From Streptomyces cyaneogriseus subsp. noncyanogenus (GTDB taxonomy: Bacteria > Actinomycetota > Actinomycetes > Streptomycetales > Streptomycetaceae), in assembly GCF_000931445.1 (NCBI RefSeq), contig NZ_CP010849.1:496001-560000 (forward strand): 64,000 nucleotides of DNA, read 5' to 3'. Positions 45,963 through 56,030 of this stretch are shown in pieces. The translations under genes and the position numbers were made by a program. The notes below the pieces were generated by a model. The model was not told the origin of the DNA. It saw nothing but the letters and a program-made list of their open reading frames with translations, and did not search any database. Every line of letters starts with the position of its first letter. Position 1 is the stretch's first letter.

Positions 45963-47264
45963 ATGGCTACTGACATCAGGGACTCCACCCATGCCGTCGA
46001 CGCCGCCGCCGTCATGAGGCTGCTCCCGGTCCGGCCCCGGCTGCTCGCCCTGGGCGAGCCCACCCATGGCGAGGACGCTCTGCTCGATCTGCGCAACGAA
46101 CTCTTCCGGCAGCTCGTCGAGGAAGAGGGCTACCGGACGATCGCGGTCGAGAGCGACTGCGTGCGGGGCCTGATCGTGGACGACTACGTCACTTCGGGCA
46201 GGGGTGCTCTCGACGAGGTCATGGAGCACGGGTTCAGCCACGGCTGGGGCTCACAGGCGGGCAACCGGGAGCTCGTACGCTGGATGCGCGCCTACAACGT
46301 CCGCGCCGAGCACGACGGCCGGCCCGCGTCGGACCGGCTCCGCTTCGCCGGCTTCGACGGCCCGTTGGAGATCACCGGCGCCGCGAGCCCCCGGCAGGTC
46401 CTCACCGCGCTCCACGGCTACCTCGCGGCGGAGGTGGACGCCGACCTGCTCCCCTGCACCGCGGACACCCTCGACCGTCTGATCGGCGCCGACGAACGGT
46501 GGACCGAGCCCGCCGCGATGAGGGACCCGGCCCGGTCCGTGGGGCGGTCGGCCGAGGCCGACCGGCTGCGGCTGCTCGCCGACGATCTGGTGGCGTTGCT
46601 CGACGCGCAGGCGCCGCACCTGCTCGCGGCGACGTCGCGGGAGGAGTGGGACCGGGCGTGCCTGTACGGGCGCACCGCGACCGGCCTGCTGCGCTACCAC
46701 CACGGGATGGCCGACACCTCACCCGCCCGCCTGACCCGGCTGGTGACCGTGCGGGACCAGATGATGGCCGGCACCCTCCTCGCCGTCGCCGCTCGGGGCC
46801 CGGCTCTCGTGCACGCCCACAACTCCCATCTCCAACGGGAGAAGAGCACGATGCGGATGGGCGGGGCGCCCCTGGCGTGGTGGAGCGCCGGTGCGCTGGT
46901 CGGCGCCCGGCTCGGCGAGGAATACGCCTTCCTGGCCACCGCCCTCGGCACGATCCGCCACCGGGGAGTGGACACACCGCCGCCGGACACCGTCGAAGGG
47001 CTCCTGTACGCGCTCCCGCGGGACCACTGCCTCGTCGACACCCGGCGGCTGGCCGCCGCCCTCGGCGACGCGCGGCCCGCGCCCCGCGTGTCGCCCTGGT
47101 TCGGCTACGCCCCGTTCGACCCGGCCCACCTGGCGGACAGCGACGGGCTGGTGTTCGTCAAGGACGTCCCGCAGCGCCAGGGGGTTCCTGACCCCGGGTC
47201 GCGGCAGCGGCCGGCCGGTCCGGTCGCTGCCGCGCGGCCGTCGGCACGGCCAGCACCATGGTGA
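45963..47264 (+). CDS. Erythromycin esterase family protein
   Basis: This protein of about 433 residues belongs to the Ere/succinoglycan-biosynthesis-associated family. Core motifs are visible: RLLALGEPTHGEDALL with the catalytic-site His, FRQLVEEEGYRTIAVESD, HGFSHGWGSQ and LVHAHNSHLQREKSTM. Family members hydrolyse macrolide lactones, but many homologues do not confer resistance. The ATG lacks a well-spaced ribosome site. The last 35 codons overlap the convergent kdpD gene, so the native end may be untidy. Confidence 0.82.
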   Translation: MATDIRDSTHAVDAAAVMRLLPVRPRLLALGEPTHGEDALLDLRNELFRQLVEEEGYRTIAVESDCVRGLIVDDYVTSGRGALDEVMEHGFSHGWGSQAGNRELVRWMRAYNVRAEHDGRPASDRLRFAGFDGPLEITGAASPRQVLTALHGYLAAEVDADLLPCTADTLDRLIGADERWTEPAAMRDPARSVGRSAEADRLRLLADDLVALLDAQAPHLLAATSREEWDRACLYGRTATGLLRYHHGMADTSPARLTRLVTVRDQMMAGTLLAVAARGPALVHAHNSHLQREKSTMRMGGAPLAWWSAGALVGARLGEEYAFLATALGTIRHRGVDTPPPDTVEGLLYALPRDHCLVDTRRLAAALGDARPAPRVSPWFGYAPFDPAHLADSDGLVFVKDVPQRQGVPDPGSRQRPAGPVAAARPSARPAPW

Positions 47265-49731
47265 GGCCGCCGCCGGGTGTGTCCTCGGTGTCGAGTGTGC
47301 CGCCGATGGTCTCGGCGAAGCCGCGCGCGACCGCGAGGCCGAGCCCGACACCGGCTCCGCGGGGCGCGTCCCCGTACCGCTGGAAGGGTTCGAAGATGCG
47401 GTCCTTGGCCGCGTCGGGGACGCCGGGGCCGCGGTCGACGACCCGTACCTCGACCCGGCCGGCCAGGGCGCTCGCGGAGACCAGGACCTTCTCCCCCGGC
47501 GGGCTGTACTTGACGGCGTTCTCGACGATGTTGGCGACGGCCCGCTCCAGCAGGCCCCGGTCGACGTGGACCATGGGCAGCGTCTCGGGGATGTCCAGTT
47601 CCACGCTGCCCTCGGGGACTCCGCCCAGTGCCATGGGCACGACCTCGTCGAGGTCGGTCTCCCGGATGATCGGGGTCACCGTGCCGGTCTGGAGGCGGGA
47701 CATGTCCAGCAGGTTGCCGACCAGATGGTCGAGGCGATCGGCCCCCTCCTCGATGGCCGCGAGCAGCTCCGCCTGATCCTCTTCGGACCATGCGACGTCG
47801 TCGGAGCGGAGCGAGGAGACGGCGGCCTTGATGCCGGCGAGCGGGGTGCGCAGGTCGTGGCTGACGGCGGCGAGCAGCGCGGTCCTCATCCGGTTGCCCT
47901 CGGCCAGTTCCCTCGCCCGGTCGGCTTCCCGTCTCAGGCGCCTGCGGTCCAGGACGACGGCGGCCTGCGCGGCGAACGCGGCCAGCACCCGCCGGTCGGC
48001 GGCCGGCAGCACCCCGCCGGACAGTGCCAGAGTCATGTGGTCGCCGACCGGTACGTCGACGTCCGCCTCCTCGGGAATTCTCGCGGGCCGGGGCCCGGCG
48101 CTGCCGGCGCTGGTCCAGGGCTCGGTCTCGCCGGTGCGCTCCAGCAGGGCCGCCGACTCCATGCCGAAGGTCTCCCGGACCCTCTCCAGCAGCGCCTCCA
48201 GGCTGGTCTCGCCGCGCAGTACGTTCCCGGCGAGGAAGGAGAGGATCTCCGACTCGGCGCGCAGACGGGCCGCCTGGTGGGTGCGCCGGGCCGCGAGGTC
48301 CACCACCGAGGCCACCGACACGGCGACCCCGACGAAGACCGCGATGGCGACGATGTTCTTCGGGTCCGCGATGGTCAGGGTGCGGACGGGCGGGGTGAAG
48401 TACCAGTTGAGCAGCAGGGAGCCGACCAGCGCGGAGGCCAGCGCCGGGGCCAGCCCGCCCAGCAGGGCCGCCGCCACCGTCAGCGTCAGAAGCAGCAGCA
48501 TGTCGTTGGCGAGGCCGACGTCCACAGCGGCGCCGGTGAGCATCCAGGTGAGCAGGGCCGGGCCGAGCACGCCGACGAGCCACCCCCAGACGACCCGCGC
48601 GCGGCCCAGGCGTGCCCCGCGGGCGGCCGCCGGGAGTCCGCGGCCCTTGCCCACCGCGTCGTGCGTGACGAAGTGCACGTCGAGATCGGGGCCGGAGTCG
48701 CGGGCCACGGTGGCGCCCACGCCCGGCCCGAAGACGTACTGCCAGCTCTTGCGGCGGGAGACGCCGAGCACTATCTGGGTCGCGTTGACGCCGCGCGCGA
48801 AGTCGAGCAGGGCGGCCGGTACGTCGTCGCCCACGACCTGGTGGAAGGTGCCGCCGAGGTCCTCGACCAGTCTGCGCTGAACGGCCAGTTCGCCGGGCGA
48901 GGCCGACGTCAGGCCGTCGCTGCGGGCGATGTAGACGGCCATGACCTCGCCGCCGGCGCCCTTCTCCGCCAACCGGACGGCACGCCGTATCAGGGTGTGT
49001 CCCTCCGGGCCGCCGGTCAGCCCGACCACGATCCGCTCGCGCGAGCCCCAGATCCTGAACACCTGGTGCTCACTGCGGTACTGGTTCAGATACTCGTCGA
49101 CCCGGTCGGCGACCCACAGCAGCGCCAGCTCCCGCAGGGCGGTGAGATTGCCGGGCCGGAAGTAGTTGGACAGGGCCGCGTCCACCTTGTCCGGCCGGTA
49201 GATGTTGCCGTGCGCCATGCGGCGCCGCAGCGCCTGCGGGGACATGTCGACCAGCTCTATCTGGTCGGCGCGGCGCACCACCTCGTCGGGCACGGTTTCG
49301 CGCTGCCGCACTCCGGTGATCGACTCCACGACGTCGCCCAGCGACTCCAGATGCTGGATGTTGACCGTCGAGATCACGTCGATGCCGGCGGCCAGCAGTT
49401 CCTCCACGTCCTGCCAGCGCTTGGCGTTGCGGGAGCCGGGCACGTTGGTGTGGGCGAGCTCGTCCACCAGTGCCACCCGCGGACGGCGGGCCAGCACCGC
49501 GTCGACGTCCATCTCGGTGAAGGCCGTGTCCCGGTACTCGATCTCCTTGCGCGGGATCTGCTCCAGACCGTGCAGCATCACCTCGGTGCGCGGCCGGTGG
49601 TGGTGCTCGACGAAGGCGACCACGCAGTCGGTGCCCCGCTCGGCACGGCGGTGCGCCTCCGACAGCATGGCGCAGGTCTTGCCGACACCGGGCGCCGCAC
49701 CGAGGTAGATCCGCAGCTTGCCGCGTGCCAT
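47158..49731 (-). CDS. kdpD: Osmosensitive potassium channel histidine kinase KdpD
   Basis: This 857-residue sensor kinase opens with the KdpD domain (Walker A GAAPGVGKT at residues 11-19, then HHHRPRTEVML), followed by a universal-stress-like region, four closely spaced membrane helices (around residues 380-480), a GAF-like region and the kinase core with H-box AVSHDLRTPLAGI and an N-box near NIVENAVKYSP. It autophosphorylates at low K+ or osmotic stress and signals to KdpE. It lies 13 bp after kdpE. Confidence 0.95.
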   Translation of the reverse strand: MARGKLRIYLGAAPGVGKTCAMLSEAHRRAERGTDCVVAFVEHHHRPRTEVMLHGLEQIPRKEIEYRDTAFTEMDVDAVLARRPRVALVDELAHTNVPGSRNAKRWQDVEELLAAGIDVISTVNIQHLESLGDVVESITGVRQRETVPDEVVRRADQIELVDMSPQALRRRMAHGNIYRPDKVDAALSNYFRPGNLTALRELALLWVADRVDEYLNQYRSEHQVFRIWGSRERIVVGLTGGPEGHTLIRRAVRLAEKGAGGEVMAVYIARSDGLTSASPGELAVQRRLVEDLGGTFHQVVGDDVPAALLDFARGVNATQIVLGVSRRKSWQYVFGPGVGATVARDSGPDLDVHFVTHDAVGKGRGLPAAARGARLGRARVVWGWLVGVLGPALLTWMLTGAAVDVGLANDMLLLLTLTVAAALLGGLAPALASALVGSLLLNWYFTPPVRTLTIADPKNIVAIAVFVGVAVSVASVVDLAARRTHQAARLRAESEILSFLAGNVLRGETSLEALLERVRETFGMESAALLERTGETEPWTSAGSAGPRPARIPEEADVDVPVGDHMTLALSGGVLPAADRRVLAAFAAQAAVVLDRRRLRREADRARELAEGNRMRTALLAAVSHDLRTPLAGIKAAVSSLRSDDVAWSEEDQAELLAAIEEGADRLDHLVGNLLDMSRLQTGTVTPIIRETDLDEVVPMALGGVPEGSVELDIPETLPMVHVDRGLLERAVANIVENAVKYSPPGEKVLVSASALAGRVEVRVVDRGPGVPDAAKDRIFEPFQRYGDAPRGAGVGLGLAVARGFAETIGGTLDTEDTPGGGLTMVLAVPTAARQRPDRPAAAATRGQEPPGAAGRP

Positions 49732-49744
49732 GTCCGTCCCCTGC

Positions 49745-50428
49745 TCAGGCTTCGAAACGGTAGCCCATGCCGGGCTCGGTGATCAGGTAGCGGGGGTGGG
49801 AGGGGTCCGTCTCCAGCTTGCGGCGCAGCTGGGCCATGTAGACCCGCAGATAGTTGGTCTTGCTGCTCTGCGATATGCCCCACACCTCCTGGAGGAGATG
49901 TTTCTGTGTGACCAGCCGGCCCGGGTTGGTCACGAGGATCTCCAGCAGGTGCCACTCGGTCGGGGTCAGTCGCACGTCCCGCCCGTCCCGGACGACCTTC
50001 TTGGCCAGGAGGTCGATGCTGAAGTCGTCGGTCTCGACCAGCGTGGTGTCCAGGGTGAGGGGTGCGTTCTCGGTGCGGCGCACGGCCGCCCGCAGCCGTG
50101 CCAGCAGTTCGTCCATGCTGAACGGCTTGGTGATGTAGTCGTCGGCGCCGGCGTCGAGGGCGGCCACCTTCTCGTCGGACGCCTGCCGGGCGGACAGCAC
50201 CAGGACCGGCACCCGGGTCCATCCCCGCAGGCCCCTGATGACCTCGACACCGTCCATGTCGGGCAGGCCGAGGTCGAGCAGCACCACATCGGGCTGGCGC
50301 GCGGCGGCCAGCCGCAGGGCCGTGGCTCCGTCGGGGGCGGCGTCCACTCCGTACTGGCGTGCTTTCAAGTTGATCACGAGGGCCCGCACGAGCTGCGGGT
50401 CGTCCTCCACCACGAGCACCCGGGTCAT
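49745..50428 (-). CDS. kdpE: KDP operon response regulator KdpE
   Basis: This 227-residue OmpR/PhoB-type regulator has acidic pocket residues at positions 9-10, phospho-acceptor Asp52 in LLDLGLPDMDG, Lys in YITKPFSMDELLARL, and a C-terminal winged helix ending VRGLGYRFE-like (EPGMGYRFEA). Phosphorylated KdpE should activate kdpFABC. It sits between kdpC and kdpD. Confidence 0.95.
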   Translation of the reverse strand: MTRVLVVEDDPQLVRALVINLKARQYGVDAAPDGATALRLAAARQPDVVLLDLGLPDMDGVEVIRGLRGWTRVPVLVLSARQASDEKVAALDAGADDYITKPFSMDELLARLRAAVRRTENAPLTLDTTLVETDDFSIDLLAKKVVRDGRDVRLTPTEWHLLEILVTNPGRLVTQKHLLQEVWGISQSSKTNYLRVYMAQLRRKLETDPSHPRYLITEPGMGYRFEA

Positions 50429-50561
50429 GGGTGTGTGTCTCTCCTGTCGTGCGTCGGGCCGTGCCCGCCGGAGGCGGGGCAACCGGCCGCGTGGCGGCGG
50501 GAGCCGGTGGTCGCGGGAGGTCCCCCGGGCCACCGGCTCCCGCGCGGGGCGGGTAAGGCCG

Positions 50562-51242
50562 TCACTGCTTCGCCACGAGGTCCTGGAGCGCGATGTTGAG
50601 TTCGAGGACGTTCACCCGTGGTTCGCCGATGAAGCCGAGCGTACGACCCTCGGTGTGGTCCTCGACCAACTGCCCCACCTCCTCGACGGGCAGCCCGTTC
50701 CGCTCGGCCACCCGGTGGACCTGCAGCGCGGCGTAGGCCGGGGAGATGTGCGGGTCGAGACCGGAGCCGGAGGACGTCACCGCGTCGGCGGGGACGCCGG
50801 AGGGATCGACCTGGAAGCCGGGGACGGAGTTCTCCTCGACGACGGCGGCCTTGGCCCTGGTCACCCACTGGACGAGCTCTTCGCTCCCGCCGGACCGGTT
50901 GGTCGCGCCGGAGAGGACGAGCCGGTAGCGGGTGTTGATCTCGTTGGTGCCGAGCCCGTTGGCCGGGCGGCCGTGGAACCACCTCGGATCGGGCTCGGGG
51001 GTCTCCTGGCCCTTCTTCAGCGGCAGATGGTACGGCTGGCCGATCAGCGAGGAGCCGACGGCCCTGCCGTCCGCCGTGATCTCGGAGCCGTCGGCCCGGT
51101 CGCGGAAGAGTGCCTGGGCGACGCCGGTGACGACCAGCGGGTAGCCGGCGCCCGTCACCAGGGTCAGCACGAGGAGGGCCCGCAGGCCCGCCCCGAGCAG
51201 CCGGACGGTGTGGGTGGCGGAGTTGTTCATGGCGGTCAGCAC
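50562..51242 (-). CDS. kdpC: Potassium-transporting ATPase subunit C
   Basis: This KdpC protein (226 residues from GTG at 51242, or 222 from ATG at 51230) has one N-terminal membrane helix (LLVLTLVTGAGYPLVVTG) and conserved blocks DPRWFHGRP, SGLDPHISPAYA and LPVEEVGQLVEDHTEGR. KdpC stabilises the KdpA-KdpB complex. It follows kdpB by about 12 bp. Confidence 0.95.
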   Translation of the reverse strand: MLTAMNNSATHTVRLLGAGLRALLVLTLVTGAGYPLVVTGVAQALFRDRADGSEITADGRAVGSSLIGQPYHLPLKKGQETPEPDPRWFHGRPANGLGTNEINTRYRLVLSGATNRSGGSEELVQWVTRAKAAVVEENSVPGFQVDPSGVPADAVTSSGSGLDPHISPAYAALQVHRVAERNGLPVEEVGQLVEDHTEGRTLGFIGEPRVNVLELNIALQDLVAKQ

Positions 51243-51254
51243 GCTTTCGTGACG

Positions 51255-53354
51255 TCACGGCCCGGGAACGAGGGAGATGAACAGGTCGATGATCTTGATG
51301 CCTATGAAGGGCGCCACCAGGCCGCCCAGGCCGTAGATCCCGAGGTTGCGCCGCAGCATCCGGTCCGCGCTCACCGGCCGGTACCGCACGCCCCTCAGGG
51401 ACAGCGGCACCAGCGCCACGATGACCAGCGCGTTGAAGATCACCGCGGAGAGGATCGCGGAGTCGGGTGAGGACAGGCCCATGACGTCGAGTCGCTCCAG
51501 GCCGGGATGGGCCGGCGCGAACAGCGCCGGGATGATCGCGAAGTACTTCGCGACGTCGTTGGCCAGGGAGAAGGTCGTCAGTGCGCCGCGTGTGATCAGC
51601 AGTTGCTTGCCGATCTCCACGATCTCGATCAGTTTGGTGGGATCGGAGTCGAGGTCGACCATGTTGCCGGCCTCCTTCGCGGCCGACGTACCGGTGTTCA
51701 TCGCCACGCCGACGTCCGCCTGGGCCAGAGCCGGGGCGTCGTTGGTGCCGTCCCCGGTCATGGCGACCAGCCTGCCGCCTGCCTGCTCCCGCCTGATCAG
51801 CGCCATCTTGTCCTCGGGAGTCGCCTCCGCGAGGTAGTCGTCGACGCCCGCCTCGCGCGCGACGGCCTGCGCGGTCAGCGGGTTGTCACCCGTGATCATG
51901 ACGGTCCTGATGCCCATGCGGCGCAGTTCCTCGAACCGCGCGCGCATGCCGTCCTTGACGACGTCCTTGAGGTGGACGGCTCCCAGCACCCGGGCGCCCC
52001 GCTCGTCCCGCGCGGCGACCAGCAGGGGCGTGCCCCCCGATCCGGCGATGCGGTCGGCGATGGCCTTCGCGTCCTGGGCGGCCTCACCGCCCTGCTCCTC
52101 GACCCAGGCGAGGATGGAACCGGCCGCGCCCTTGCGGATCCTGCGGCCGCCGACGTCCACGCCCGACATGCGGGTCCGGGCGGTGAACGCGATCCATTCG
52201 GCGCCGGCGAGTTCGCCCCGGTGCCGCTCGCGCAGTCCGTACTGCTCCTTCGCCAGGACGACGACGGACCGGCCCTCGGGCGTCTCGTCCGCGAGCGAGG
52301 AGAGCTGCGCGGCGTCCGCCACCTCGGCCTCCGTGGTGCCGGACACCGGCACGAACCCGGCCGCCCGCCGGTTGCCGAGCGTGATCGTGCCGGTCTTGTC
52401 CAGCAGCAGCGTGGAGACGTCGCCCGCGGCCTCGACCGCCCGGCCCGACACGGCCAGCACATTGCGCTGCACCAGGCGGTCCATGCCCGCGATGCCGATC
52501 GCCGAGAGCAGCGCGCCGATCGTGGTCGGGATGAGGCAGACCAGCAGCGCCACCAGCACCGTCGGTGTCAGGTGGGTGCCCGCGTGATCCGCGAAGGGCG
52601 GCAGCGTGGCGCAGACCAGCAGGAAGACGATGGTCAGCGAGGCCAGCAGGATGTTCAGCGCGATTTCGTTAGGCGTCTTCTGCCGGGCCGCGCCTTCGAC
52701 GAGGTCGATCATCCGGTCGATGAAGGTCTCACCGGGCTTGGTCGTGATCCGGATGACGACACGGTCGGACAGGACCTTGGTGCCGCCGGTGACGGCGCTC
52801 CGGTCTCCCCCCGACTCGCGGATGACGGGTGCCGACTCGCCGGTGATGGCGGACTCGTCGACGGACGCGACGCCCTCGACGACATCACCGTCGCCGGGGA
52901 TGACGTCCCCGGCCTCGCAGACCACCAGATCGCCGATCCTCAGTCCGGTGCCCGGCACCCGCTCCTCCGAGCCGTCCTCGCGCAGGCGGCGGGCGACGGT
53001 GCCGGTCCTGGTCTTGCGCAGGGTGTCGGCCTGTGCCTTGCCGCGGCCTTCGGCGACCGCCTCCGCGAGGTTGGCGAAGAGCACGGTCATCCAGAGCCAG
53101 GCGGAGACGGTCCAGCCGAACCGGTCGCCGGGATCCATGAGGGCGAAGACGGTGGTGAGGACCGAGCCGATCCACACCACGAACATCACGGGCGTCTTGA
53201 TCTGCACCCGCGGGTCCAGCTTGCGGAAGGCGTCCGGCAACGACCTGACGAGCTGGCCCGGGTCGAACAGACCGCCGCCGACCCGCCTTTCGGACGGCTG
53301 GTGACCGGTGGGGGCGTCGCGCTGCGGCGTCCGGGCGGGAGTGATCGTGGACAT
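51255..53354 (-). CDS. kdpB: Potassium-transporting P-type ATPase subunit B
   Basis: This 699-residue P-type ATPase shows [13 protein letters not shown] (phosphorylated Asp), [10 protein letters not shown] in the actuator domain, [20 protein letters not shown] in the hinge and seven membrane segments. It couples ATP hydrolysis to K+ uptake through KdpA. The start at 53354 has AAGGGA at good spacing; an ATG at 53387 overlapping the kdpA stop would add 11 residues and is also possible. Confidence 0.96.
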   Translation of the reverse strand: MSTITPARTPQRDAPTGHQPSERRVGGGLFDPGQLVRSLPDAFRKLDPRVQIKTPVMFVVWIGSVLTTVFALMDPGDRFGWTVSAWLWMTVLFANLAEAVAEGRGKAQADTLRKTRTGTVARRLREDGSEERVPGTGLRIGDLVVCEAGDVIPGDGDVVEGVASVDESAITGESAPVIRESGGDRSAVTGGTKVLSDRVVIRITTKPGETFIDRMIDLVEGAARQKTPNEIALNILLASLTIVFLLVCATLPPFADHAGTHLTPTVLVALLVCLIPTTIGALLSAIGIAGMDRLVQRNVLAVSGRAVEAAGDVSTLLLDKTGTITLGNRRAAGFVPVSGTTEAEVADAAQLSSLADETPEGRSVVVLAKEQYGLRERHRGELAGAEWIAFTARTRMSGVDVGGRRIRKGAAGSILAWVEEQGGEAAQDAKAIADRIAGSGGTPLLVAARDERGARVLGAVHLKDVVKDGMRARFEELRRMGIRTVMITGDNPLTAQAVAREAGVDDYLAEATPEDKMALIRREQAGGRLVAMTGDGTNDAPALAQADVGVAMNTGTSAAKEAGNMVDLDSDPTKLIEIVEIGKQLLITRGALTTFSLANDVAKYFAIIPALFAPAHPGLERLDVMGLSSPDSAILSAVIFNALVIVALVPLSLRGVRYRPVSADRMLRRNLGIYGLGGLVAPFIGIKIIDLFISLVPGP

Positions 53355-53383
53355 CGGGTTCCCTTGGTCGTCCGGGTGTGCGC

Positions 53384-55048
53384 TCATGCCGCCAGCCCTT
53401 CGGCGAGCGGCCCCAGCGCCAGGGCCGGGAAGTACGTCAAGCCGGCGAGGATCAGGATCGCGCCCACCATCAGGCCGCTGAACAGCGGCTTGTCGGTGCG
53501 CAGGGTGCCGGTGGTGACCGGCACGGGCCGTTGCCCGGCGAGCGAGCCGGCCAGCGCCAGGACGAACACCATCGGCAGGAAGCGGCCGAGCAGCATCGCC
53601 AGTCCGATGGTGGTGTTGAACCACTGCGTGTCCGCGTCGAGACCGGCGAAGGCCGAGCCGTTGTTGTTGGCGCCGGAGGTGTAGGCGTAGAGGATCTCGG
53701 AGAACCCGTGCGCGCCGCTGCCGGTCGTCGAGTTCACCGGCGTCGGCAGGGCCATCGCGCACGCGGTGAGGATCAGGACCAGCGCCGGGGTGACCAGCAG
53801 GTGGCAAGCGGCCAGTTTGATCTCGCGGGTGCCGATCTTCTTGCCCAGGTACTCGGGCGTGCGGCCGACCATCAGACCGGCGATGAACACCGCTGTGACG
53901 GCCATGACGAGCATGCCGTAGAGGCCGGATCCCACCCCGCCCGGAGCGATCTCGCCCAGCATCATGCCGAGCATCGCGATGCCTCCGCCAAGGCCGGTGA
54001 AGGAGGAGTGGAAGGAGTCCACCGCGCCGGTCGAGGTGAGCGTGGTCGACACCGCGAAGATGGACGAGGCGCCGACACCGAAGCGGACCTCCTTGCCCTC
54101 CATCGCGCCACCGGCGATCTCGAGCGCCGGGCCGCGGTGCGAGAACTCGGTCCACATCATCAGGGCGACGAAGGCGATCCAGAAGGTGGCCATCGTCGCC
54201 AGGATCGCGTAGCCCTGCCTGACCGAGCCGACCATGACGCCGAACGTCCGGGTGATCGAGAAGGGGATCACCAGGATCAGGAAGATCTCGAAGAGGTTGG
54301 TGAAGGGCGTCGGGTTCTCGAACGGGTGGGCGCTGTTGGCGTTGAAATAGCCGCCGCCGTTGGTGCCCAGCAGTTTGATGGCCTCCTGGGAGGCGACCGC
54401 GCCCCCGTTCCACTGCTGCGAGCCGCCCGTGAACCGGCCGACCTCGTGGATGCCGGAGAAGTTCTGGATGACCCCGCAGGCGGCCAGCACCACGGCGCCG
54501 AGGGTGGCCAGCGGCACCAGGACGCGGACCGTTCCGCGCACCAGATCGGCCCAGAGGTTTCCCAGTTCACCGGTGCGGGAGCGCGCGAACCCGCGCACCA
54601 GCGCGACCGCGACGGCCATGCCCACGGCGGCCGAGGTGAAGTTCTGCACGGCCAGGCCGGCGGTCTGCACGAGGTGTCCCATGGCCTGTTCGCCGGAGTA
54701 CGACTGCCAGTTGGTGTTGGTCACGAAGGACACGGCCGTGTTGAACGCCTGGTCCGGGTCGACGGCTCGAAAGCCGAGGGACAGCGGCAGGACGCCTTGC
54801 GCCCGCTGGACCAGGTACAGGAAGAGGACGCCGGCCACGGAGAAGGCCAGCACACCGCGGAGGTACGCGGGCCAGCGCATCTGGGCGCCGGGGTCGACAC
54901 CGATGCCCCGGTAGATCCATCTCTCGACGCGCCAGTGCTCGTCGGAGGAGTAGACCTTGGCCATGTGGTTGCCGAGGGGTTTGTGGACGAGTGCCAGAGC
55001 ACTCGTCAGGGCGAGCAGTTGGAGCACGCCGGCGAGTACGGGACCCAT
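53384..55048 (-). CDS. kdpA: Potassium-transporting ATPase subunit A
   Basis: This 554-residue channel-like subunit has about ten helices and the repeated pore loops of the KdpA family, for example [31 protein letters not shown] and [14 protein letters not shown], each contributing a glycine to the selectivity filter. It starts eight bases after kdpF. Length is normal. Confidence 0.96.
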   Translation of the reverse strand: MGPVLAGVLQLLALTSALALVHKPLGNHMAKVYSSDEHWRVERWIYRGIGVDPGAQMRWPAYLRGVLAFSVAGVLFLYLVQRAQGVLPLSLGFRAVDPDQAFNTAVSFVTNTNWQSYSGEQAMGHLVQTAGLAVQNFTSAAVGMAVAVALVRGFARSRTGELGNLWADLVRGTVRVLVPLATLGAVVLAACGVIQNFSGIHEVGRFTGGSQQWNGGAVASQEAIKLLGTNGGGYFNANSAHPFENPTPFTNLFEIFLILVIPFSITRTFGVMVGSVRQGYAILATMATFWIAFVALMMWTEFSHRGPALEIAGGAMEGKEVRFGVGASSIFAVSTTLTSTGAVDSFHSSFTGLGGGIAMLGMMLGEIAPGGVGSGLYGMLVMAVTAVFIAGLMVGRTPEYLGKKIGTREIKLAACHLLVTPALVLILTACAMALPTPVNSTTGSGAHGFSEILYAYTSGANNNGSAFAGLDADTQWFNTTIGLAMLLGRFLPMVFVLALAGSLAGQRPVPVTTGTLRTDKPLFSGLMVGAILILAGLTYFPALALGPLAEGLAA

Positions 55049-55056
55049 GGCTGCTC

Positions 55057-55146
55057 TCAGAACCTCTCCGGGAAGATCAGGGCGAGGACGAGATAGCCCA
55101 GCAGGGAGACGGCCACGACCAGGCCGACGACGGTCTCGGCGGTCAC
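55057..55146 (-). CDS. kdpF: Potassium-transporting ATPase subunit F
   Basis: This 29-residue single-helix peptide ([20 protein letters not shown] and on, ending LIFPERF) matches KdpF, the small lipid-like subunit that stabilises the Kdp complex. It starts with GTG that overlaps the stop of an even smaller upstream frame (GTGA), and ends eight bases before kdpA. Confidence 0.93.
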   Translation of the reverse strand: MTAETVVGLVVAVSLLGYLVLALIFPERF

Positions 55147-55226
55147 AGCTTCGTCACCCCCCTGGCGACAACAGCCACCAGCGCGAAGAGCGCGAGCGTG
55201 GTGACGACGAAGGCCGTATCGGCCAT
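55143..55226 (-). CDS. 27-residue membrane peptide coupled to kdpF
   Basis: A frame of 27 codons ([20 protein letters not shown], then ARGVTKL) encodes one hydrophobic helix with a basic tail. It overlaps the kdpF start by four bases, begins with ATG, has a GGA-rich leader (CAGGAGTCCGCG) and is the first frame after the presumed kdp promoter. It is not KdpF itself. I know of no function; it may be an additional small Kdp component or a leader peptide for coupling. Confidence 0.7.
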   Translation of the reverse strand: MADTAFVVTTLALFALVAVVARGVTKL

Positions 55227-55303
55227 CGCGGACTCCTGGAATGAGGTGCGGTGGAAACGGACCCTTGCAGGTAAGCGCCTCACCGACCGAAACAGGACGT
55301 CCG

Positions 55304-55352
55304 TTGACGTTTCCCTTACGGCGTGACGTACGTCTTTGACGGAACTCTTACG
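55304..55352. promoter_or_regulatory. Direct-repeat pair upstream of kdp, candidate KdpE site
   Basis: TTGACG-tttcc-CTTACG (55304-55320) and TTGACG-gaact-CTTACG (55336-55352) are direct repeats with perfect 6-bp ends and a 32-bp period, that is three helical turns. They lie about 80-125 bp upstream of the first kdp frame. OmpR-type regulators bind such spaced direct repeats, so KdpE is the natural candidate. Confidence 0.6.
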
Positions 55353-55428
55353 CCTGAGGTCCGTGTCCATGCCCCTCGGTCCGTTGCGGACCATGCCCCC
55401 GCGGCCACCGGAGAGGGCGGCGTCCCCC

Positions 55429-55911
55429 TCAGCGGGCCCCGCCCGTCTCCCCCGGGGCCTCCGTCTCCCCCACCTTCTCCACGACCGTCTCCTCCGGCCC
55501 GACCGGCCGTCCGTCCGCGGCACGGATCCGCAAGGGGCGCAGCGGGCGGCCGGTGCGGCGGTCGAGCAGGCGGGAGTGGTCCTCGCCGGGGGCGAAGCAC
55601 TGCTCCTCGCCCCACTGGCGCAGGGCGACGATCACCGGGAACAAGGCGCGGCCCTTGTCCGTGAGGACGTACTCACGGTGGGAACCGCCGTCCGGCGCGG
55701 GCACGTTGCGCAGTACCCCGGCCTCCTCCAGCGCGCGCAGCCGCGCCGTCAGGATGTTCTTGGCGATGCCGAGGCTGCGCTGGAACTCGCCGAAGCGGCG
55801 ACTGCCGTCGAAGGCGTCCCGCACGATCAGCAGCGACCACCAGTCGCCGATGGCGTTCACCGACCGGGCGACGGGACAGGGGTCGGCGTCGAAACGGGTG
55901 CGGGCGACCAT
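55429..55911 (-). CDS. HxlR-family transcriptional regulator
   Basis: This 160-residue winged-helix regulator has the HxlR pattern CPVARSVNAIGDWWSLLIVRDAF, then FQRSLGIAKNILTARLRALEEAGVL and the wing REYVLTDKGRAL. The Cys at residue 12 (DPCPV) is at the position often used for redox or electrophile sensing. It is divergent from an MFS efflux gene across a long inverted repeat and probably represses it. Confidence 0.88.
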   Translation of the reverse strand: MVARTRFDADPCPVARSVNAIGDWWSLLIVRDAFDGSRRFGEFQRSLGIAKNILTARLRALEEAGVLRNVPAPDGGSHREYVLTDKGRALFPVIVALRQWGEEQCFAPGEDHSRLLDRRTGRPLRPLRIRAADGRPVGPEETVVEKVGETEAPGETGGAR

Positions 55912-55955
55912 CCGCGTCTCTCCTCTCCTCCGGCACCCCGGATCCCTCCAGGGAT

Positions 55956-56011
55956 GGTTGCAACATGCTACCTCGTACGGCTACCGTCCTCGCCGGTAGC
56001 AAGATGCAACC
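55956..56011. promoter_or_regulatory. Inverted repeat between hxlR and MFS gene
   Basis: GGTTGCAACATGCTACC (55956-55972) and GGTAGCAAGATGCAACC (55995-56011) are inverted copies matching at 15 of 17 positions, 39 bp apart, in the divergent promoter region. This is a likely HxlR binding site. Confidence 0.65.
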
Positions 56012-56030
56012 GAGTGAGAGGTGTGACGGT

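Noticed and set aside
45963-47264. Definite macrolide resistance gene ere.
   Set aside because: The family also contains non-resistance homologues. Macrolide hydrolysis is not shown by sequence alone.
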